Below, piece after piece: positions 8,651 through 17,648 of a stretch of DNA of 64,000 nucleotides (positions are counted from its first letter, which is position 1; every line of letters begins with the position of its first letter). The position numbers and the translations under genes are program-made. Under the pieces are notes generated by a model. It did not search any database. It saw nothing but the letters and a program-made list of their open reading frames with translations, and had not been told where the DNA came from. Source of the stretch: a virus; the IMG/VR virus record IMGVR_UViG_3300013126_000010, positions 1 to 64,000 of that record; one strand, given 5' to 3'.

Positions 8651-10498
8651 ATGGATTTCGTATATAGTGGGCAAATTAGAAAATATATTACCCAGGTTAC
8701 TAGGGTTTTATCAAATTTTTCTGTTAGACAAAATGATGGAACATTAATACCAATACCAGTAATATATGGTGATCCTGACCGACAAGCGGCAAGCATCATA
8801 AACCAAAATTCAGAAAATTCATTAAATTCTGCACCTAAAATTGCAGTATATATAACAGGATTAAATCTTGATCGTGATAGGCTAAGTGATGCAACTCATG
8901 TTAGTAAATTACACATGAGAGAACGCGCAATAGAAAATGGTGAATATACTAGTGCACAAGGTTCCAATTATACAGTAGAACGTTTGATGCCAACACCATT
9001 TATGTTGACCTTAAAAGCTGATATATGGTCATCTAGTGCTGATCAAAAATTACAAATAATTGAACAGATACTGATGTTTTTTAACCCTAGTTTAGAAATT
9101 CAAACTAGCGATAATTATATAGATTGGACATCAATCACTGTGTTGGATTTAGATGATATTTCATGGTCTTCACGAAGTGTCCCAGTAGGCACAAATACGT
9201 CTATTGATATTGCAACATTGACATTCAAAACACCAATATGGATAAGCCCTCCAGTAAAGGTTAAAAAGATGGGGGTTATTACTAGTGTATTTACAAATAT
9301 ATATGACAGTATTGATGAAGGTACTGGTAGTTATATAGATGGATTAGGTCACACTATAGGTGAAACTAATCCATACCCTGCTAACAATCCAATAGTATCT
9401 CAAGCAGAAACTATTGGTAATTATGATATAGTAGTGGCAGGTAAAAGTGTTTTAGCAATTAGTCATACACAAGATCAATCATATGTGTCATGGTATCATA
9501 TTATTGAACAAATAAAAGGTAATTATACTGCTGGTTTGGCACGAATATATTTAATGCAACCATCTGGTACCGAAGTTGTTGGATATGGTTCAATTAATAT
9601 TTTAGATGAAACCATAATGTCTATTAGTGAATGGGACCCAGATACTTATCCAGCTAACACTGCTATTTCAGGACCATCCAGAGTTAATACATCATGGGGG
9701 AGCTTTGATGCAGTAATTAATCCATTAACATTTAGACCGCAGAATGTAATTCCAGGAACTCGATATTTATTAGTTGATGGTATTGGTGGTGGAATTCATG
9801 ATACATTTATTGTAGAAAATACTGTTTTAAATAGATTAGAAATTCCAACTGCATTTACTAAAGTGAATTTTTATACATTTAAAGTTGATGGTGTCGAAGT
9901 ACCGTCACATCCATTACCAAATCCAGTATACACAAATATGCCAACTGTTAATATATCCGGTAATGGTATTAATGCTCGTGTAACTGTTACTACTGTTCTA
10001 ACATCCGGTACATATTTGGCATCATTGACAAATATTGGTACTGGTTATTCTATTGGGAATAAAATTAAAGTTAGAGGAAATTTACTAGGTGGTTCAATAG
10101 TAGAACATGATTGTGTATTGACCGTATTATCAATTGATACAAATGGTGGAATAGTAGATTTTCGCATCAACGGGTCATCAGTGCCAGTTAATTGCACTAT
10201 CATCCCAGATGTACCAGTTCCAATTGGAAGTACTGTTTCTTATGAAGTGTTTGTTAACGAAGATGGGCCTGATGCGTGGAAAAATGCAGATGGTTCAGAT
10301 TTTATATCAAATGCTAATGATATAATTGAATGGGATGGTAGTAATTGGGTTAGAGTATTTGATTCTATAGAAGTAACTGATCTAGTATATCAAACAAACC
10401 TTCACACATTAGCACAATATAAATGGGCTAATGGTGAATGGATTAAATCGTTTGAAGGTGAGTATAAACGTGGTAAATGGAGAATCGTTTTATCTTAA
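8651..10498 (+). CDS. gp15: Tail sheath terminator/stabiliser (T4 gp15-like), extended
   Basis: This protein caps the tail end and provides the head-joining surface. The first 200 residues fit T4 gp15 well: YSGQIRKYITQVTRVLSNF at the start, then LIPIPVIYGD, RLMPTPFMLTLKADIWSS, QKLQIIEQILMFFNP and the final strand LTFKTPIWISPPVKV. Homology to T4 gp15 (272 residues) stops near residue 215. The remaining 400 residues are an added beta-rich region with a glycine-rich repeat (GTGYSIGNKIKVRGN) also found in the gp7-like protein. The ribosome site is AAGGAATAAATA. The last 4 bases overlap the converging gene. Confidence 0.85.
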   Translation: MDFVYSGQIRKYITQVTRVLSNFSVRQNDGTLIPIPVIYGDPDRQAASIINQNSENSLNSAPKIAVYITGLNLDRDRLSDATHVSKLHMRERAIENGEYTSAQGSNYTVERLMPTPFMLTLKADIWSSSADQKLQIIEQILMFFNPSLEIQTSDNYIDWTSITVLDLDDISWSSRSVPVGTNTSIDIATLTFKTPIWISPPVKVKKMGVITSVFTNIYDSIDEGTGSYIDGLGHTIGETNPYPANNPIVSQAETIGNYDIVVAGKSVLAISHTQDQSYVSWYHIIEQIKGNYTAGLARIYLMQPSGTEVVGYGSINILDETIMSISEWDPDTYPANTAISGPSRVNTSWGSFDAVINPLTFRPQNVIPGTRYLLVDGIGGGIHDTFIVENTVLNRLEIPTAFTKVNFYTFKVDGVEVPSHPLPNPVYTNMPTVNISGNGINARVTVTTVLTSGTYLASLTNIGTGYSIGNKIKVRGNLLGGSIVEHDCVLTVLSIDTNGGIVDFRINGSSVPVNCTIIPDVPVPIGSTVSYEVFVNEDGPDAWKNADGSDFISNANDIIEWDGSNWVRVFDSIEVTDLVYQTNLHTLAQYKWANGEWIKSFEGEYKRGKWRIVLS

Positions 10499-11658
10499 AA
10501 CAACCCACCATTTATTTCTGAACTAGGTGGTACTTCCGATGCTCCAAAAGTGCCACCATCGATAACATTTAGTATCAATTGCATTGGTTGCCAAATGGAA
10601 CCATCATATCCTTCCCAGATCATTAATGTGGTGTTGAACCTAAAATAACCAGCTACTGCAGGAACATCACGTTGTGCTGTAGTACCAGATGGAGTTATCA
10701 ATGAACCTGTTGGTGAGGTTATAATAGAACTAATATTACCAAGTTCATTCCATTGCACACCATCATAAACTTCAAGATGCCCAAGTGTCGAATTAAACCT
10801 AACATATCCAACTACTGGCACAGAATCACGCTGTGCTGTAGTACCAACCGGTGTAATCAACGATTTTGTATTACCAGTTACTATACCAAAATTTATTTTA
10901 CTTTGTAATATAGAAGACGGTGAACCAGTAATTTGATTGGTTACATTTATGGTTCCAACATCAATACTTGTTGAATGCAGATCAGTAGTGACTACCGTTG
11001 GACTATTAATTGTTAGCGTACCAGATGCCGATCCTATTGAAAATGTAGTAGCATTAGGTAAAATAGAATTAACAGTTAATACAGTAGTATTGTCAATTTT
11101 ATAAGTTTTACCAGATGCTATATTCCAGTTAGAACCAGAAGTCCAGTTATCACTACCATTGTTATTCCATGTAATAGTTTTATCAGTTGCACCTTTAAGT
11201 GTGATACCACCGCCATCAGCGGTAATATCAGTCGGTGATGGTCTACTACCTAATTCTAGATTTCCATCATCAACAGTTAGGGTGGTTGAATTAATAGTAG
11301 TTAATGTACCTTCTACTGTCAAGTTTCCAATAATAGATACATCATGATTTACTGTTAAGTTATTATCAACTATTATGCTTCCATATAAGTTAACAGTAGA
11401 TGATGCTTGTGCTATATTTACGGTTTGTGCATTACCAAAAGCATGAATTTCAGTTGGTGTATCATTGAACAAATATGCAATAGTATTCGAAGTATCTAGT
11501 TTCGATTCATTAATACCACCTATAATAACATGCGGAGATTTTAAATATATATCCCCACTACCAGCTATATTATCCAACGTGGTCAAGTTAAGTGAACCAG
11601 CTGGATCTCTAAGGCTTACAGTATAATTGCCATCATTAATGCGTATTATTTTGGACAT
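10495..11658 (-). CDS. Probable virion structural protein, fibre-like
   Basis: This is a beta-rich, Asn/Thr/Ser/Gly-rich protein of the kind that forms trimeric fibres or surface decorations. The middle has low-complexity parallel strands (NNLTVNHDVSIIGNLTVEG). Two related C-terminal modules contain ITPVGTTAQRDSVPVVGYVR and ITPSGTTAQRDVPAVAGYFR, each ending in a YDG-x-x-W motif. No enzyme motif or signal peptide is seen. It lies 12 bases after the 126-residue virion gene on the same strand, so the two are probably co-transcribed. The exact role is unknown. A head-surface or whisker-like fibre is possible from its position near the capsid genes. Confidence 0.6.
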   Translation of the reverse strand: MSKIIRINDGNYTVSLRDPAGSLNLTTLDNIAGSGDIYLKSPHVIIGGINESKLDTSNTIAYLFNDTPTEIHAFGNAQTVNIAQASSTVNLYGSIIVDNNLTVNHDVSIIGNLTVEGTLTTINSTTLTVDDGNLELGSRPSPTDITADGGGITLKGATDKTITWNNNGSDNWTSGSNWNIASGKTYKIDNTTVLTVNSILPNATTFSIGSASGTLTINSPTVVTTDLHSTSIDVGTINVTNQITGSPSSILQSKINFGIVTGNTKSLITPVGTTAQRDSVPVVGYVRFNSTLGHLEVYDGVQWNELGNISSIITSPTGSLITPSGTTAQRDVPAVAGYFRFNTTLMIWEGYDGSIWQPMQLILNVIDGGTFGASEVPPSSEINGGLF

Positions 11659-11670
11659 AAAATTCCAGAA

Positions 11671-12051
11671 TTAGATTGCTGACAAGATAATCAATGTTTC
11701 TGTTGAATCGTCTTGTAATGTCCAAGTATATTTGTGTCCAGTGAAATCAACTGCGTGATGTCTGGTTAATTTTTTTATAGCTACCGGACCTGTGCCAATG
11801 ATGATACCAACCAATGCGCCTTCACCAGCTAGTACACCAGTAGTTTTATCTACTAAAGTTACATTTCCAGATTGTGTTTGATCAATGCTTTCTACTTTAA
11901 ATTTTCTAGTAGCACGTTGTTTTAGAATGTATCCGTTGAATTGTCCTGCACCAACATTTGCAATAATTGGTAATGTGTTTCCTGTGTTTAAACCAGTTCC
12001 GGTACCTAAACCTACTTGTCCAAACCATTTTTTGTTAATCGGTCTTCCCAT
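11671..12051 (-). CDS. Conserved small virion-type protein
   Basis: A 126-residue protein starts MGRPINKKWFG and has a central KQRATRKFKVESIDQ strand. It resembles small uncharacterised virion proteins found next to structural genes in environmental T4-like phages. It has no catalytic motif and no membrane segment. The start has a good ribosome site (AGGAGA). Its late promoter lies inside the last codons of the neighbouring HNH gene, 69 bases upstream, and the leader contains a small GTGGT/ACCAC hairpin. A function cannot be given from sequence. Confidence 0.55.
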   Translation of the reverse strand: MGRPINKKWFGQVGLGTGTGLNTGNTLPIIANVGAGQFNGYILKQRATRKFKVESIDQTQSGNVTLVDKTTGVLAGEGALVGIIIGTGPVAIKKLTRHHAVDFTGHKYTWTLQDDSTETLIILSAI

Positions 12052-12115
12052 TTATTTTCTCCTATAATGAGTGTTCTATACTCTACGTGGTGGGTACCAC
12101 ATAAATCTGTAGACA

Positions 12116-12877
12116 TTAGTATTTATCTTTTTGTTTACAATTGTTATTATGGTATCGTTCATAAGCATTCATCGCTATTTCTTTACCACAATAAATGCAC
12201 AATTTAGTTGGGCATTTTCTTCCGCGTTGTGATTCTGCACGTTTTGCAACCATTTCTGGATCTTGTTTTCTTCCTATGGCTTTTTCTCGTATTTTATTTT
12301 TAGTTTCAGTGGATTGTTTTTTACCATACATATGGTTTTTTTCACCAGTTCGTGATTTTGATAAATTTTCTTTCCATTCGTCTGAAAATGGTTTTCGTAT
12401 TCTACCAATCATAGCTTGTTTCTGATTTATGTTTTCCTGTAACGGTTGAATTCGTCCTGTATTAGCAATCTTTATTTTAGCAATAGCTTCAGTGGTTTGC
12501 TTTTTACCATACATTGGGTTGTTAACTCCTGAAACCTTAGCGCTTTGTAATACGGAATATTCTGACTTAATTTTTTCATATACCTTACTAGTGATTTTGG
12601 TGTTATATCTATGTTGTGATTTATTATCAGCTCTCATGATTCTCATTGCATTGATCATTTTATAATATGCAATTGGGTCATTTTTGTGTATTTTGGTTAA
12701 TAACCAATGGCATATAAAATGCTCTCTAGCTGTTAGTCGCACCAAGTTTTCTTTTTTATTAGTACCTCCAAGGCTTTTTGGAATTATGTGATGTACTTCT
12801 ACATACGTTCCATCAATGAGTGTTCTGTTTTTGGCAGCTTCTGTAATCTGTTCATACCATATACTATATTTTGACAT
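12116..12877 (-). CDS. HNH homing endonuclease with NUMOD3 repeats and a zinc finger
   Basis: This is a free-standing homing endonuclease. The N-terminal domain carries the HNH signature (YVEVHHIIPKSLGGTNKKEN, then REHFICHWLL). The middle has NUMOD3 repeats (NPMYGKKQTTEAIAKIK and NHMYGKKQSTETKNKIR), and the C-terminus has one Cys-x2-Cys-x12-His-x3-Cys finger. That finger matches, spacing for spacing, the two in the GIY-YIG enzyme near 7 kb. I prefer the start at 12877 (MSKYSIWYEQI), which fits the family; an in-frame ATG at 12919 would add 14 residues. Neither has a ribosome site. The gene sits between the gp23 terminator and a small virion gene. Confidence 0.85.
   Translation of the reverse strand: MSKYSIWYEQITEAAKNRTLIDGTYVEVHHIIPKSLGGTNKKENLVRLTAREHFICHWLLTKIHKNDPIAYYKMINAMRIMRADNKSQHRYNTKITSKVYEKIKSEYSVLQSAKVSGVNNPMYGKKQTTEAIAKIKIANTGRIQPLQENINQKQAMIGRIRKPFSDEWKENLSKSRTGEKNHMYGKKQSTETKNKIREKAIGRKQDPEMVAKRAESQRGRKCPTKLCIYCGKEIAMNAYERYHNNNCKQKDKY
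12120..12127 (-). promoter_or_regulatory. Late promoter for the 126-residue virion gene
   Basis: The minus strand reads GATAAATACTAATG. It overlaps the last sense codons and the stop of the HNH gene, so the endonuclease coding end doubles as the next gene's promoter. Confidence 0.6.
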
Positions 12878-12943
12878 TGTGTTATTCGATTTTATTGTTA
12901 AAATTAAATTATATCTCATTGTATAAAAATAAGCAACAATAAA

Positions 12944-12963
12944 AAACCCGCCGAAGCGGGTTT
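12944..12963 (-). terminator. Rho-independent terminator after gp23
   Basis: On the minus strand AAACCCGC pairs with GCGGGTTT around a UUCG tetraloop, giving six T residues in a row. It is placed 27 bases after the gp23 stop codon and separates the capsid gene from the HNH gene. Confidence 0.9.
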
Positions 12964-12989
12964 CTTTGTTAAATATTGAAAATAACTTA

Positions 12990-14162
12990 TTAGCTGAATA
13001 CTGCGTTAGAAATAGATACAGTGCCTAGATAATCTTTTGCATTGCCTAAACTCGAACTTGCATTCGAAAGTTCAACATAACCATATCTGGTAAGGAAACT
13101 TACGACTGGTTCGAAGGTCGTTGGGTCGAGTACAACACCAGAACTCATCAATGGAATATATGGGCAATAGATTGCAGCCGCATCAGATTCTGATGGACCT
13201 TTATAACCAATGATAACTGTATCATCTTGAGCATATGTGTTTACATATACTTTCATTGCATTATTCAAAGTACCAACAAATTTAGTATTGGTTGGAGCTT
13301 CAAAAGTACCTTCTGTAGTACGTGCGAAAGCAGAGGTAGTAGCAGATTGTAGAATGGTTAGAGCAGTTGGTGAAACAACAGCCCAGTTACCAGCACCACG
13401 ACGAGTACGTTGTGCAATGGTGTTAGCAGCACGGTTGATCAGAATAGCTAAAGCCGCATGTTCATCACCAACGAATGTAGCAGTACCAGACACGTTTGCT
13501 TGGTCGAAAGTCAAGTTGTTGCCATTGTTTGAACCTAATACTTTCAATGATAACAAAATTTCTTGGTCGATTTCAGCAGTAATTTCTTGTGCCAATGCAG
13601 CCATAATTTCTGCTTCGATGTCAATACCTTGTTGAGATTGTGCATCTTGTGCAGCTTCAAATGTCCAACGAGCACTCAATTTACGAGTTTTCGCTTCAAC
13701 AGTTTGTTTTAAGATTTGGATGCTTAATCTTTTACCAGCTAAACCTTCTAATGCTGCAGTAGATGCTGCACCAAAAGAACCAGCTTGACCAGAAGAATAG
13801 CCTTCTGCGATTTTGAATGGGCTTAGAGCTTCTTCACCAGCGGTTGCACCGTATTGACCTGAAACGCTATCAGCATAGCGAACACGCAATGTGTTTACTT
13901 GACCAACAGGACCTGTCATTGGTTGTACACCTACCAATTCGTTAGCAATAACGGTTGGCATTACACGACGAATAACTGGTAGAATTACACGGTTAAGTGT
14001 AGCAACATTACCTGCAGAAGTTGCACCAACGGTTGCACTTTCAGTTAAGTATTTTCTGGTATTTTCTAAAGTAACGTCTAGAACAGATTTTTTATTACCT
14101 TGCAAACCTTCAGTTAAAGCTGCTTTGGTATCTGTCCAACGACTTGTTAATAGTTCTGACAT
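12990..14162 (-). CDS. gp23: Major capsid protein (T4 gp23-like)
   Basis: This is the hexamer-forming shell protein of the head. The segment ILPVIRRVMPTVIANELVGV followed by QPM is the diagnostic HK97-fold/gp23 motif, and the C-terminus keeps IPLMSSGVVLDPTTFEPVVS. The length of 390 is shorter than T4 gp23 (521). The N-terminal arm has two possible gp21 cleavage sites of the form Leu-x-Glu: LTE ending at residue 18 and LTE ending at residue 41. The second directly precedes the conserved mature domain. The start has a strong AGGAGA site. It lies 27 bases after gp22 in the order gp20-gp21-gp22-gp23, as in T4. Confidence 0.95.
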   Translation of the reverse strand: MSELLTSRWTDTKAALTEGLQGNKKSVLDVTLENTRKYLTESATVGATSAGNVATLNRVILPVIRRVMPTVIANELVGVQPMTGPVGQVNTLRVRYADSVSGQYGATAGEEALSPFKIAEGYSSGQAGSFGAASTAALEGLAGKRLSIQILKQTVEAKTRKLSARWTFEAAQDAQSQQGIDIEAEIMAALAQEITAEIDQEILLSLKVLGSNNGNNLTFDQANVSGTATFVGDEHAALAILINRAANTIAQRTRRGAGNWAVVSPTALTILQSATTSAFARTTEGTFEAPTNTKFVGTLNNAMKVYVNTYAQDDTVIIGYKGPSESDAAAIYCPYIPLMSSGVVLDPTTFEPVVSFLTRYGYVELSNASSSLGNAKDYLGTVSISNAVFS

Positions 14163-14189
14163 TATATTTTCTCCTAATGAATTTAAGTT

Positions 14190-15287
14190 TTAATTTTTAT
14201 ATCCAGCAAGCCGACGAATGTCAATTATATTTGCATCGGACTCTCTGCCAATTGAGCTGTTAACTTTGTTACCTGTTACTTCAGTAGACTCGTTCAAAGT
14301 TTGTTTTTGAGGTTGTTTACTAGGAGTACCAGAAATTACAGCAGGTAAGTACTTTTCAAAACTAGAGCGTAATTTTGAAGTTTGTACACTTTCAAGTAAA
14401 TTTGTCATGATTTCCTTATTGTCTTTTGACAAAGGATTTAATAATTCATGCATAATTGCTTGACGTTGTGTAGATTCTTGTAAGGTTTTTACTTGAGAAT
14501 CTTTTGATTCGATAATTACTAATGCATCTTTTACTTTTTCTTTTGCTTCCATAATTTCTTTATTTTTACGATCAATGATCGTTAATAATTTGGAAGTTTC
14601 GGATTTTTCATTTAAGTAACTAGTTTGATATTCACTAGCAAATGCTTCGAATAATTTTCTACCGAATTCATATTTACGTGCATTTTCGATATCTTCTTTT
14701 AGTTGAGTCATTTCAGCTTTTAGCGATGTCTCGACGGTAGATTCGACCAGTTTTGCAGCACGTTTAATAAATTGTTCTTTCATAGTTGCAAGGGCTTGTT
14801 TTCCTTCACGGACCAATCTAACTTTGGTGTTAGCTACATCTTGTTTATCGGTGTAGAATTCCGCAATTTCTTGTGCCAATGCTTCCATTACAAATTCTTC
14901 TAATTTTCCAAAATTAGAAGTCATTAATTTATGATCTTCACGCAATTCTTTAACTTCAGAAGATAGCTGACGAGTAATGAATTCTTTCATTAAATCAGAA
15001 TCTTTTTTCATTTTAATTGCATACTTAGCTTTTTGTTCAGCTAATTGTTTTCGATCATCTATAAATTGGGCAATTTCTTCTTTAAGATGGTCTGACAACA
15101 TTCTGTCAACAGCTTCTACGATCAATGATTTATCATGTTCATAACGCTGTGCAAATTCTTCACGTAATTGTTTTGTTACTGATTCTTTATTTTCAGTTAC
15201 TTTACTATTCCATGCTTGTTCAATATCAGATTGAATCTCTTCAGAAATACCCGCTGTTTCAAATAGTGATTTCAACACATCTATCAT
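14190..15287 (-). CDS. gp22: Prohead scaffold protein (T4 gp22-like)
   Basis: This is the major core protein around which the capsid shell assembles; in T4 it is then degraded by the gp21 protease. It is almost entirely helical and charged, with long heptad-like stretches (for example KEEIAQFIDDRKQLAEQKAK, LKAEMTQLKEDIENARKYEF and RKNKEIMEAKEKVKDALVII). It is 365 residues against 269 in T4, and ends with IDIRRLAGYKN. Several Leu/Ile-x-Glu sites suit gp21. Its position between gp21 and gp23 fixes the assignment. A strong AGGAGA precedes the ATG, and a perfect late promoter lies about 70 bases upstream. Confidence 0.88.
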   Translation of the reverse strand: MIDVLKSLFETAGISEEIQSDIEQAWNSKVTENKESVTKQLREEFAQRYEHDKSLIVEAVDRMLSDHLKEEIAQFIDDRKQLAEQKAKYAIKMKKDSDLMKEFITRQLSSEVKELREDHKLMTSNFGKLEEFVMEALAQEIAEFYTDKQDVANTKVRLVREGKQALATMKEQFIKRAAKLVESTVETSLKAEMTQLKEDIENARKYEFGRKLFEAFASEYQTSYLNEKSETSKLLTIIDRKNKEIMEAKEKVKDALVIIESKDSQVKTLQESTQRQAIMHELLNPLSKDNKEIMTNLLESVQTSKLRSSFEKYLPAVISGTPSKQPQKQTLNESTEVTGNKVNSSIGRESDANIIDIRRLAGYKN

Positions 15288-15354
15288 TTTTCTCTCCTAT
15301 GAGTAATTGGAGCAGTTCTGTTAAAAACGAAACCAGTGGTATTCCAATCAATAA

Positions 15355-15362
15355 TATTTATA
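15355..15362 (-). promoter_or_regulatory. Late promoter for gp22-gp23
   Basis: The minus strand holds a perfect T4 late box, TATAAATA, followed by TTATTG. It lies in the 14-base loop of a 7-bp inverted repeat (AATCAAT/ATTGATT, 15346-15373). It starts 68 bases before gp22 within an otherwise empty 143-base gap. Confidence 0.75.
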
Positions 15363-15430
15363 TATAATTGATTATATTGCGTAATTATTGTCATAATTTT
15401 GCAATTTTTTGTATTTTCTGCCATTATTGG

Positions 15431-16081
15431 TTATTTTAATTTGTTTATAATACCCAACAAACTTTGTTTTAAGAATCTCTGTGCTTGTGGGTCACCAGTT
15501 AATTCTTTTGACATTAGTAATGTTTTATATCCACCTTTATTATTCATAAGGTGTTCATAAATTGGTTCTGGGTAAGCTGAAGGAGCACTAGGTTGTGCAA
15601 CTATATCAACCGTGATAATTTCAAAATCCGAAACTTCTCCAGAACCGTCTTCTTTTACATTCCCAGAACCTCTAGAACTAACCCCGATTTTAATACCGGA
15701 TTCTAATAATGTTTTGGCAATATTTCCTAATGGTGTTGGCAATATTTTCAATTTTCCATATCCATCAGCACCATTCATCCAAACTTCGGTGATGGCATGA
15801 CTGACACGATCTAAATTAATATTTAAATCATTTGGGTGATTTAACTCACCCAGGATTGAATAATCGTTTTTTAATTGGTCTTGCATTGTTCTAATTGCAC
15901 GGTCAATTTCTCTAACAGGATATACACGTTGATTTTGATTTCGAATACCACCTTGAATAATGATTCCTTTCATGTATAATGATTTACCAGCTGGTCTACC
16001 ATCAGTATCATATTCATCATTAGATTCAACTATTGATCTAGAAATAGAAGGTGCCATGTATTCATATAATTCTTTTCTCAC
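15431..16081 (-). CDS. gp21: Prohead maturation protease (T4 gp21-like)
   Basis: This serine protease cleaves scaffold, capsid and internal head proteins after Leu/Ile-x-Glu during head maturation. The catalytic His is expected at residue 82 in GELNHP, and the Ser at 135-136 in GVSSRGSG. The strand FEIITVDIVAQPSAPSAYPE completes the herpes-like protease fold. The length of 216 is close to T4 (212). The start is a GTG at 16081 with AGGAGAAA upstream. It sits between the acidic core gene and gp22, as in T4-type phages. Confidence 0.93.
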   Translation of the reverse strand: MRKELYEYMAPSISRSIVESNDEYDTDGRPAGKSLYMKGIIIQGGIRNQNQRVYPVREIDRAIRTMQDQLKNDYSILGELNHPNDLNINLDRVSHAITEVWMNGADGYGKLKILPTPLGNIAKTLLESGIKIGVSSRGSGNVKEDGSGEVSDFEIITVDIVAQPSAPSAYPEPIYEHLMNNKGGYKTLLMSKELTGDPQAQRFLKQSLLGIINKLK

Positions 16082-16109
16082 AAGTTTCTCCTAGATAATT
16101 GATTTACAA

Positions 16110-16967
16110 TTATTTTTTACCACCAATTATACTTTTGGTGTTTTGACCATTTTCACCAGTACCTTTTTTCTCGGCACCATGTCCTGGTTCTTTTTTCTTG
16201 AATGCAGTTTTACCAGCATTTCCACCTGGAACGTTGACATTACCGAAATTTTCTTCTTTAGTAGAAGGTTTCAATAGTCCACCTTGTGTTCCACCGGTTT
16301 TAGTGTCACCACCTTGGTCGAATTTTACTGGTTTACCATGGTCACCAATTTTATTTGGTTTAGCTAATACGCTTTTATTATTTTGACCATCGTCACCACC
16401 TTTAGCGAATGCATTGTAGGTTTTACCACCAACTTGTTCGACATATTCGCGCATGAAGCTGTCTTTTAATTCATCTTCTTCACCTTCGTCACCAAATGCT
16501 GGTTCACCACCAAAATCATCTTCGCCTTCGTCACCGAAACCTTCTTCACCTTCATCACCGAAACCACCTAATTCATGGTCTTCACCTGATTCTTGTCCTA
16601 AAAGGTCTTCGAATTCTGCACGTAATTCATCTAACGCATCTTCCAAATCAACGATACGGTCTTCTAGATCTTCTGGTTCACCTTCTTCATCACCAAATTC
16701 TCCTTCTTCACCTTCTTCGCCATCAGCTGATACATCATCAATAAAATCGTCAGTTTCATCACCACCAATGTCGCCATCTTCTGCACCGAAATCTTCTTCA
16801 CCATCTTCGTCTTCGCCTTCGTACATACCGAAGTCTTCCGCTAATATGTTTCCATAGATTTCACGAGACTTTTCAACAACTAATTGGTGAAAAATTTCTC
16901 TTGCTTTATCACTGTCTTCATTGATAAGATGTTCTAACATCTGTTCAAATTTTGATCTGTCGGTCAT
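16110..16967 (-). CDS. Acidic prohead core protein (gp67/gp68-like)
   Basis: This is a probable minor scaffold component. The N-terminal 40 residues (FEQMLEHLINEDSDKAREIF, then HQLVVEKSREIYGNIL) match the short helical start of prohead core proteins in T4-like phages. Residues 45-180 are an extremely Glu/Asp/Gly-rich region broken by a coiled-coil heptad (EDRIVDLEDALDELRAEFED). The C-terminus is Lys/Gly-rich with repeated KPN/KPS motifs. Acidic core proteins are normally cut up by gp21 and packaged. The ribosome site is AGGAGAT. The antisense strand has long serine-rich open frames that are only shadows of this composition. Confidence 0.7.
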   Translation of the reverse strand: MTDRSKFEQMLEHLINEDSDKAREIFHQLVVEKSREIYGNILAEDFGMYEGEDEDGEEDFGAEDGDIGGDETDDFIDDVSADGEEGEEGEFGDEEGEPEDLEDRIVDLEDALDELRAEFEDLLGQESGEDHELGGFGDEGEEGFGDEGEDDFGGEPAFGDEGEEDELKDSFMREYVEQVGGKTYNAFAKGGDDGQNNKSVLAKPNKIGDHGKPVKFDQGGDTKTGGTQGGLLKPSTKEENFGNVNVPGGNAGKTAFKKKEPGHGAEKKGTGENGQNTKSIIGGKK

Positions 16968-16999
16968 TTTAATCTCCTATAATCTGGACTTTCATCAAC

Positions 17000-17007
17000 T
17001 ATTTACC
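17000..17007 (-). promoter_or_regulatory. Probable late promoter for the core protein-gp21 unit
   Basis: The minus strand reads GGTAAATAGTTG, a weaker match to the late octamer, 33 bases before the core protein start and just after a terminator. Confidence 0.45.
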
Positions 17008-17014
17008 AATATAA

Positions 17015-17049
17015 AACCAAAATATAGGCAAAATACCTATATTTTGGTT
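17015..17049 (-). terminator. Terminator hairpin after the 192-residue gene
   Basis: A perfect 14-bp stem (AACCAAAATATAGG and its complement) has a 7-base loop and is followed on the minus strand by TTTTAT. It lies 7 bases after the stop codon of the 192-residue gene. Confidence 0.7.
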
Positions 17050-17055
17050 ATTTTT

Positions 17056-17634
17056 TCACAAAAATATATTTATGTGTTTTAAAAATTCACTTTTTTGAAT
17101 ATTTTTAAAATTGGGTTGATTCCATTTTGTATCATAAAATAATTCATCAACCACTCTAAAGAATTTTATGTATGGGTGGGTTTTTATAACTATTTCCGTT
17201 TGTTTTTCCCAGTTACCCCAATAGGTTTGTGTGTCACTAGCCGAACTGTAATTATTTGTATCTGCATAGATGTTATTAAACTTACCATCAACTCCGGTAA
17301 AATCAAATCCTAAAATATATATCTCATCAGGACAGTGTGATGCTGCCAATTTTAAAGCACATGGACCAGAACTCCATCCCATTCTTGGATTAAAATAGTT
17401 AAATCCATTATCATATCTGACATGAGGATCTATATTTGTCCATACTTCATGGGATTCTTGATACTTAGTATTTTGAATCTCAAGTATCATTTTTCGATCA
17501 ACAGCTATTAAATAATCTGGGTTAAATTCTCTATATAATGCATTACATCCATATACTTTCCCACATGGTTGTAATATGGATGGGTTAATGGATTTTCTAC
17601 TTAACCCATTACCCAATACAAAGCTTCGTATCAT
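17056..17634 (-). CDS. Hypothetical protein, possible Rossmann-like (DUF115-like) fold
   Basis: A 192-residue protein starts with a glycine-rich strand-loop (SFVLGNGLSRKSI), then GKVYGCNALYREFNPDYLIA and VDRKM. The centre has MGWSSGPCALKLAASHCPDE followed by IYILGFDF. This pattern of an N-terminal GNG-S loop and an alternating alpha/beta layout resembles nucleotide- or sugar-nucleotide-binding proteins of the MptE/DUF115 type that occur in environmental T4-like phages. No assay-level function can be stated. It lies in the capsid block between the core protein and a small gp20-linked gene, and is isolated by its own terminator. The start has no clear ribosome site and follows a GTTTAATTATTAAAC palindrome. 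Confidence 0.6.
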   Translation of the reverse strand: MIRSFVLGNGLSRKSINPSILQPCGKVYGCNALYREFNPDYLIAVDRKMILEIQNTKYQESHEVWTNIDPHVRYDNGFNYFNPRMGWSSGPCALKLAASHCPDEIYILGFDFTGVDGKFNNIYADTNNYSSASDTQTYWGNWEKQTEIVIKTHPYIKFFRVVDELFYDTKWNQPNFKNIQKSEFLKHINIFL

Positions 17635-17648
17635 ATTATGTTTAATTA

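Noticed and set aside
16453-16857. Long serine/proline-rich open frame on the plus strand
   Set aside because: It is the antisense shadow of the Glu/Asp/Gly-rich core protein; its composition follows from reversed GAA/GAT/GGT codons and it has no ribosome site.
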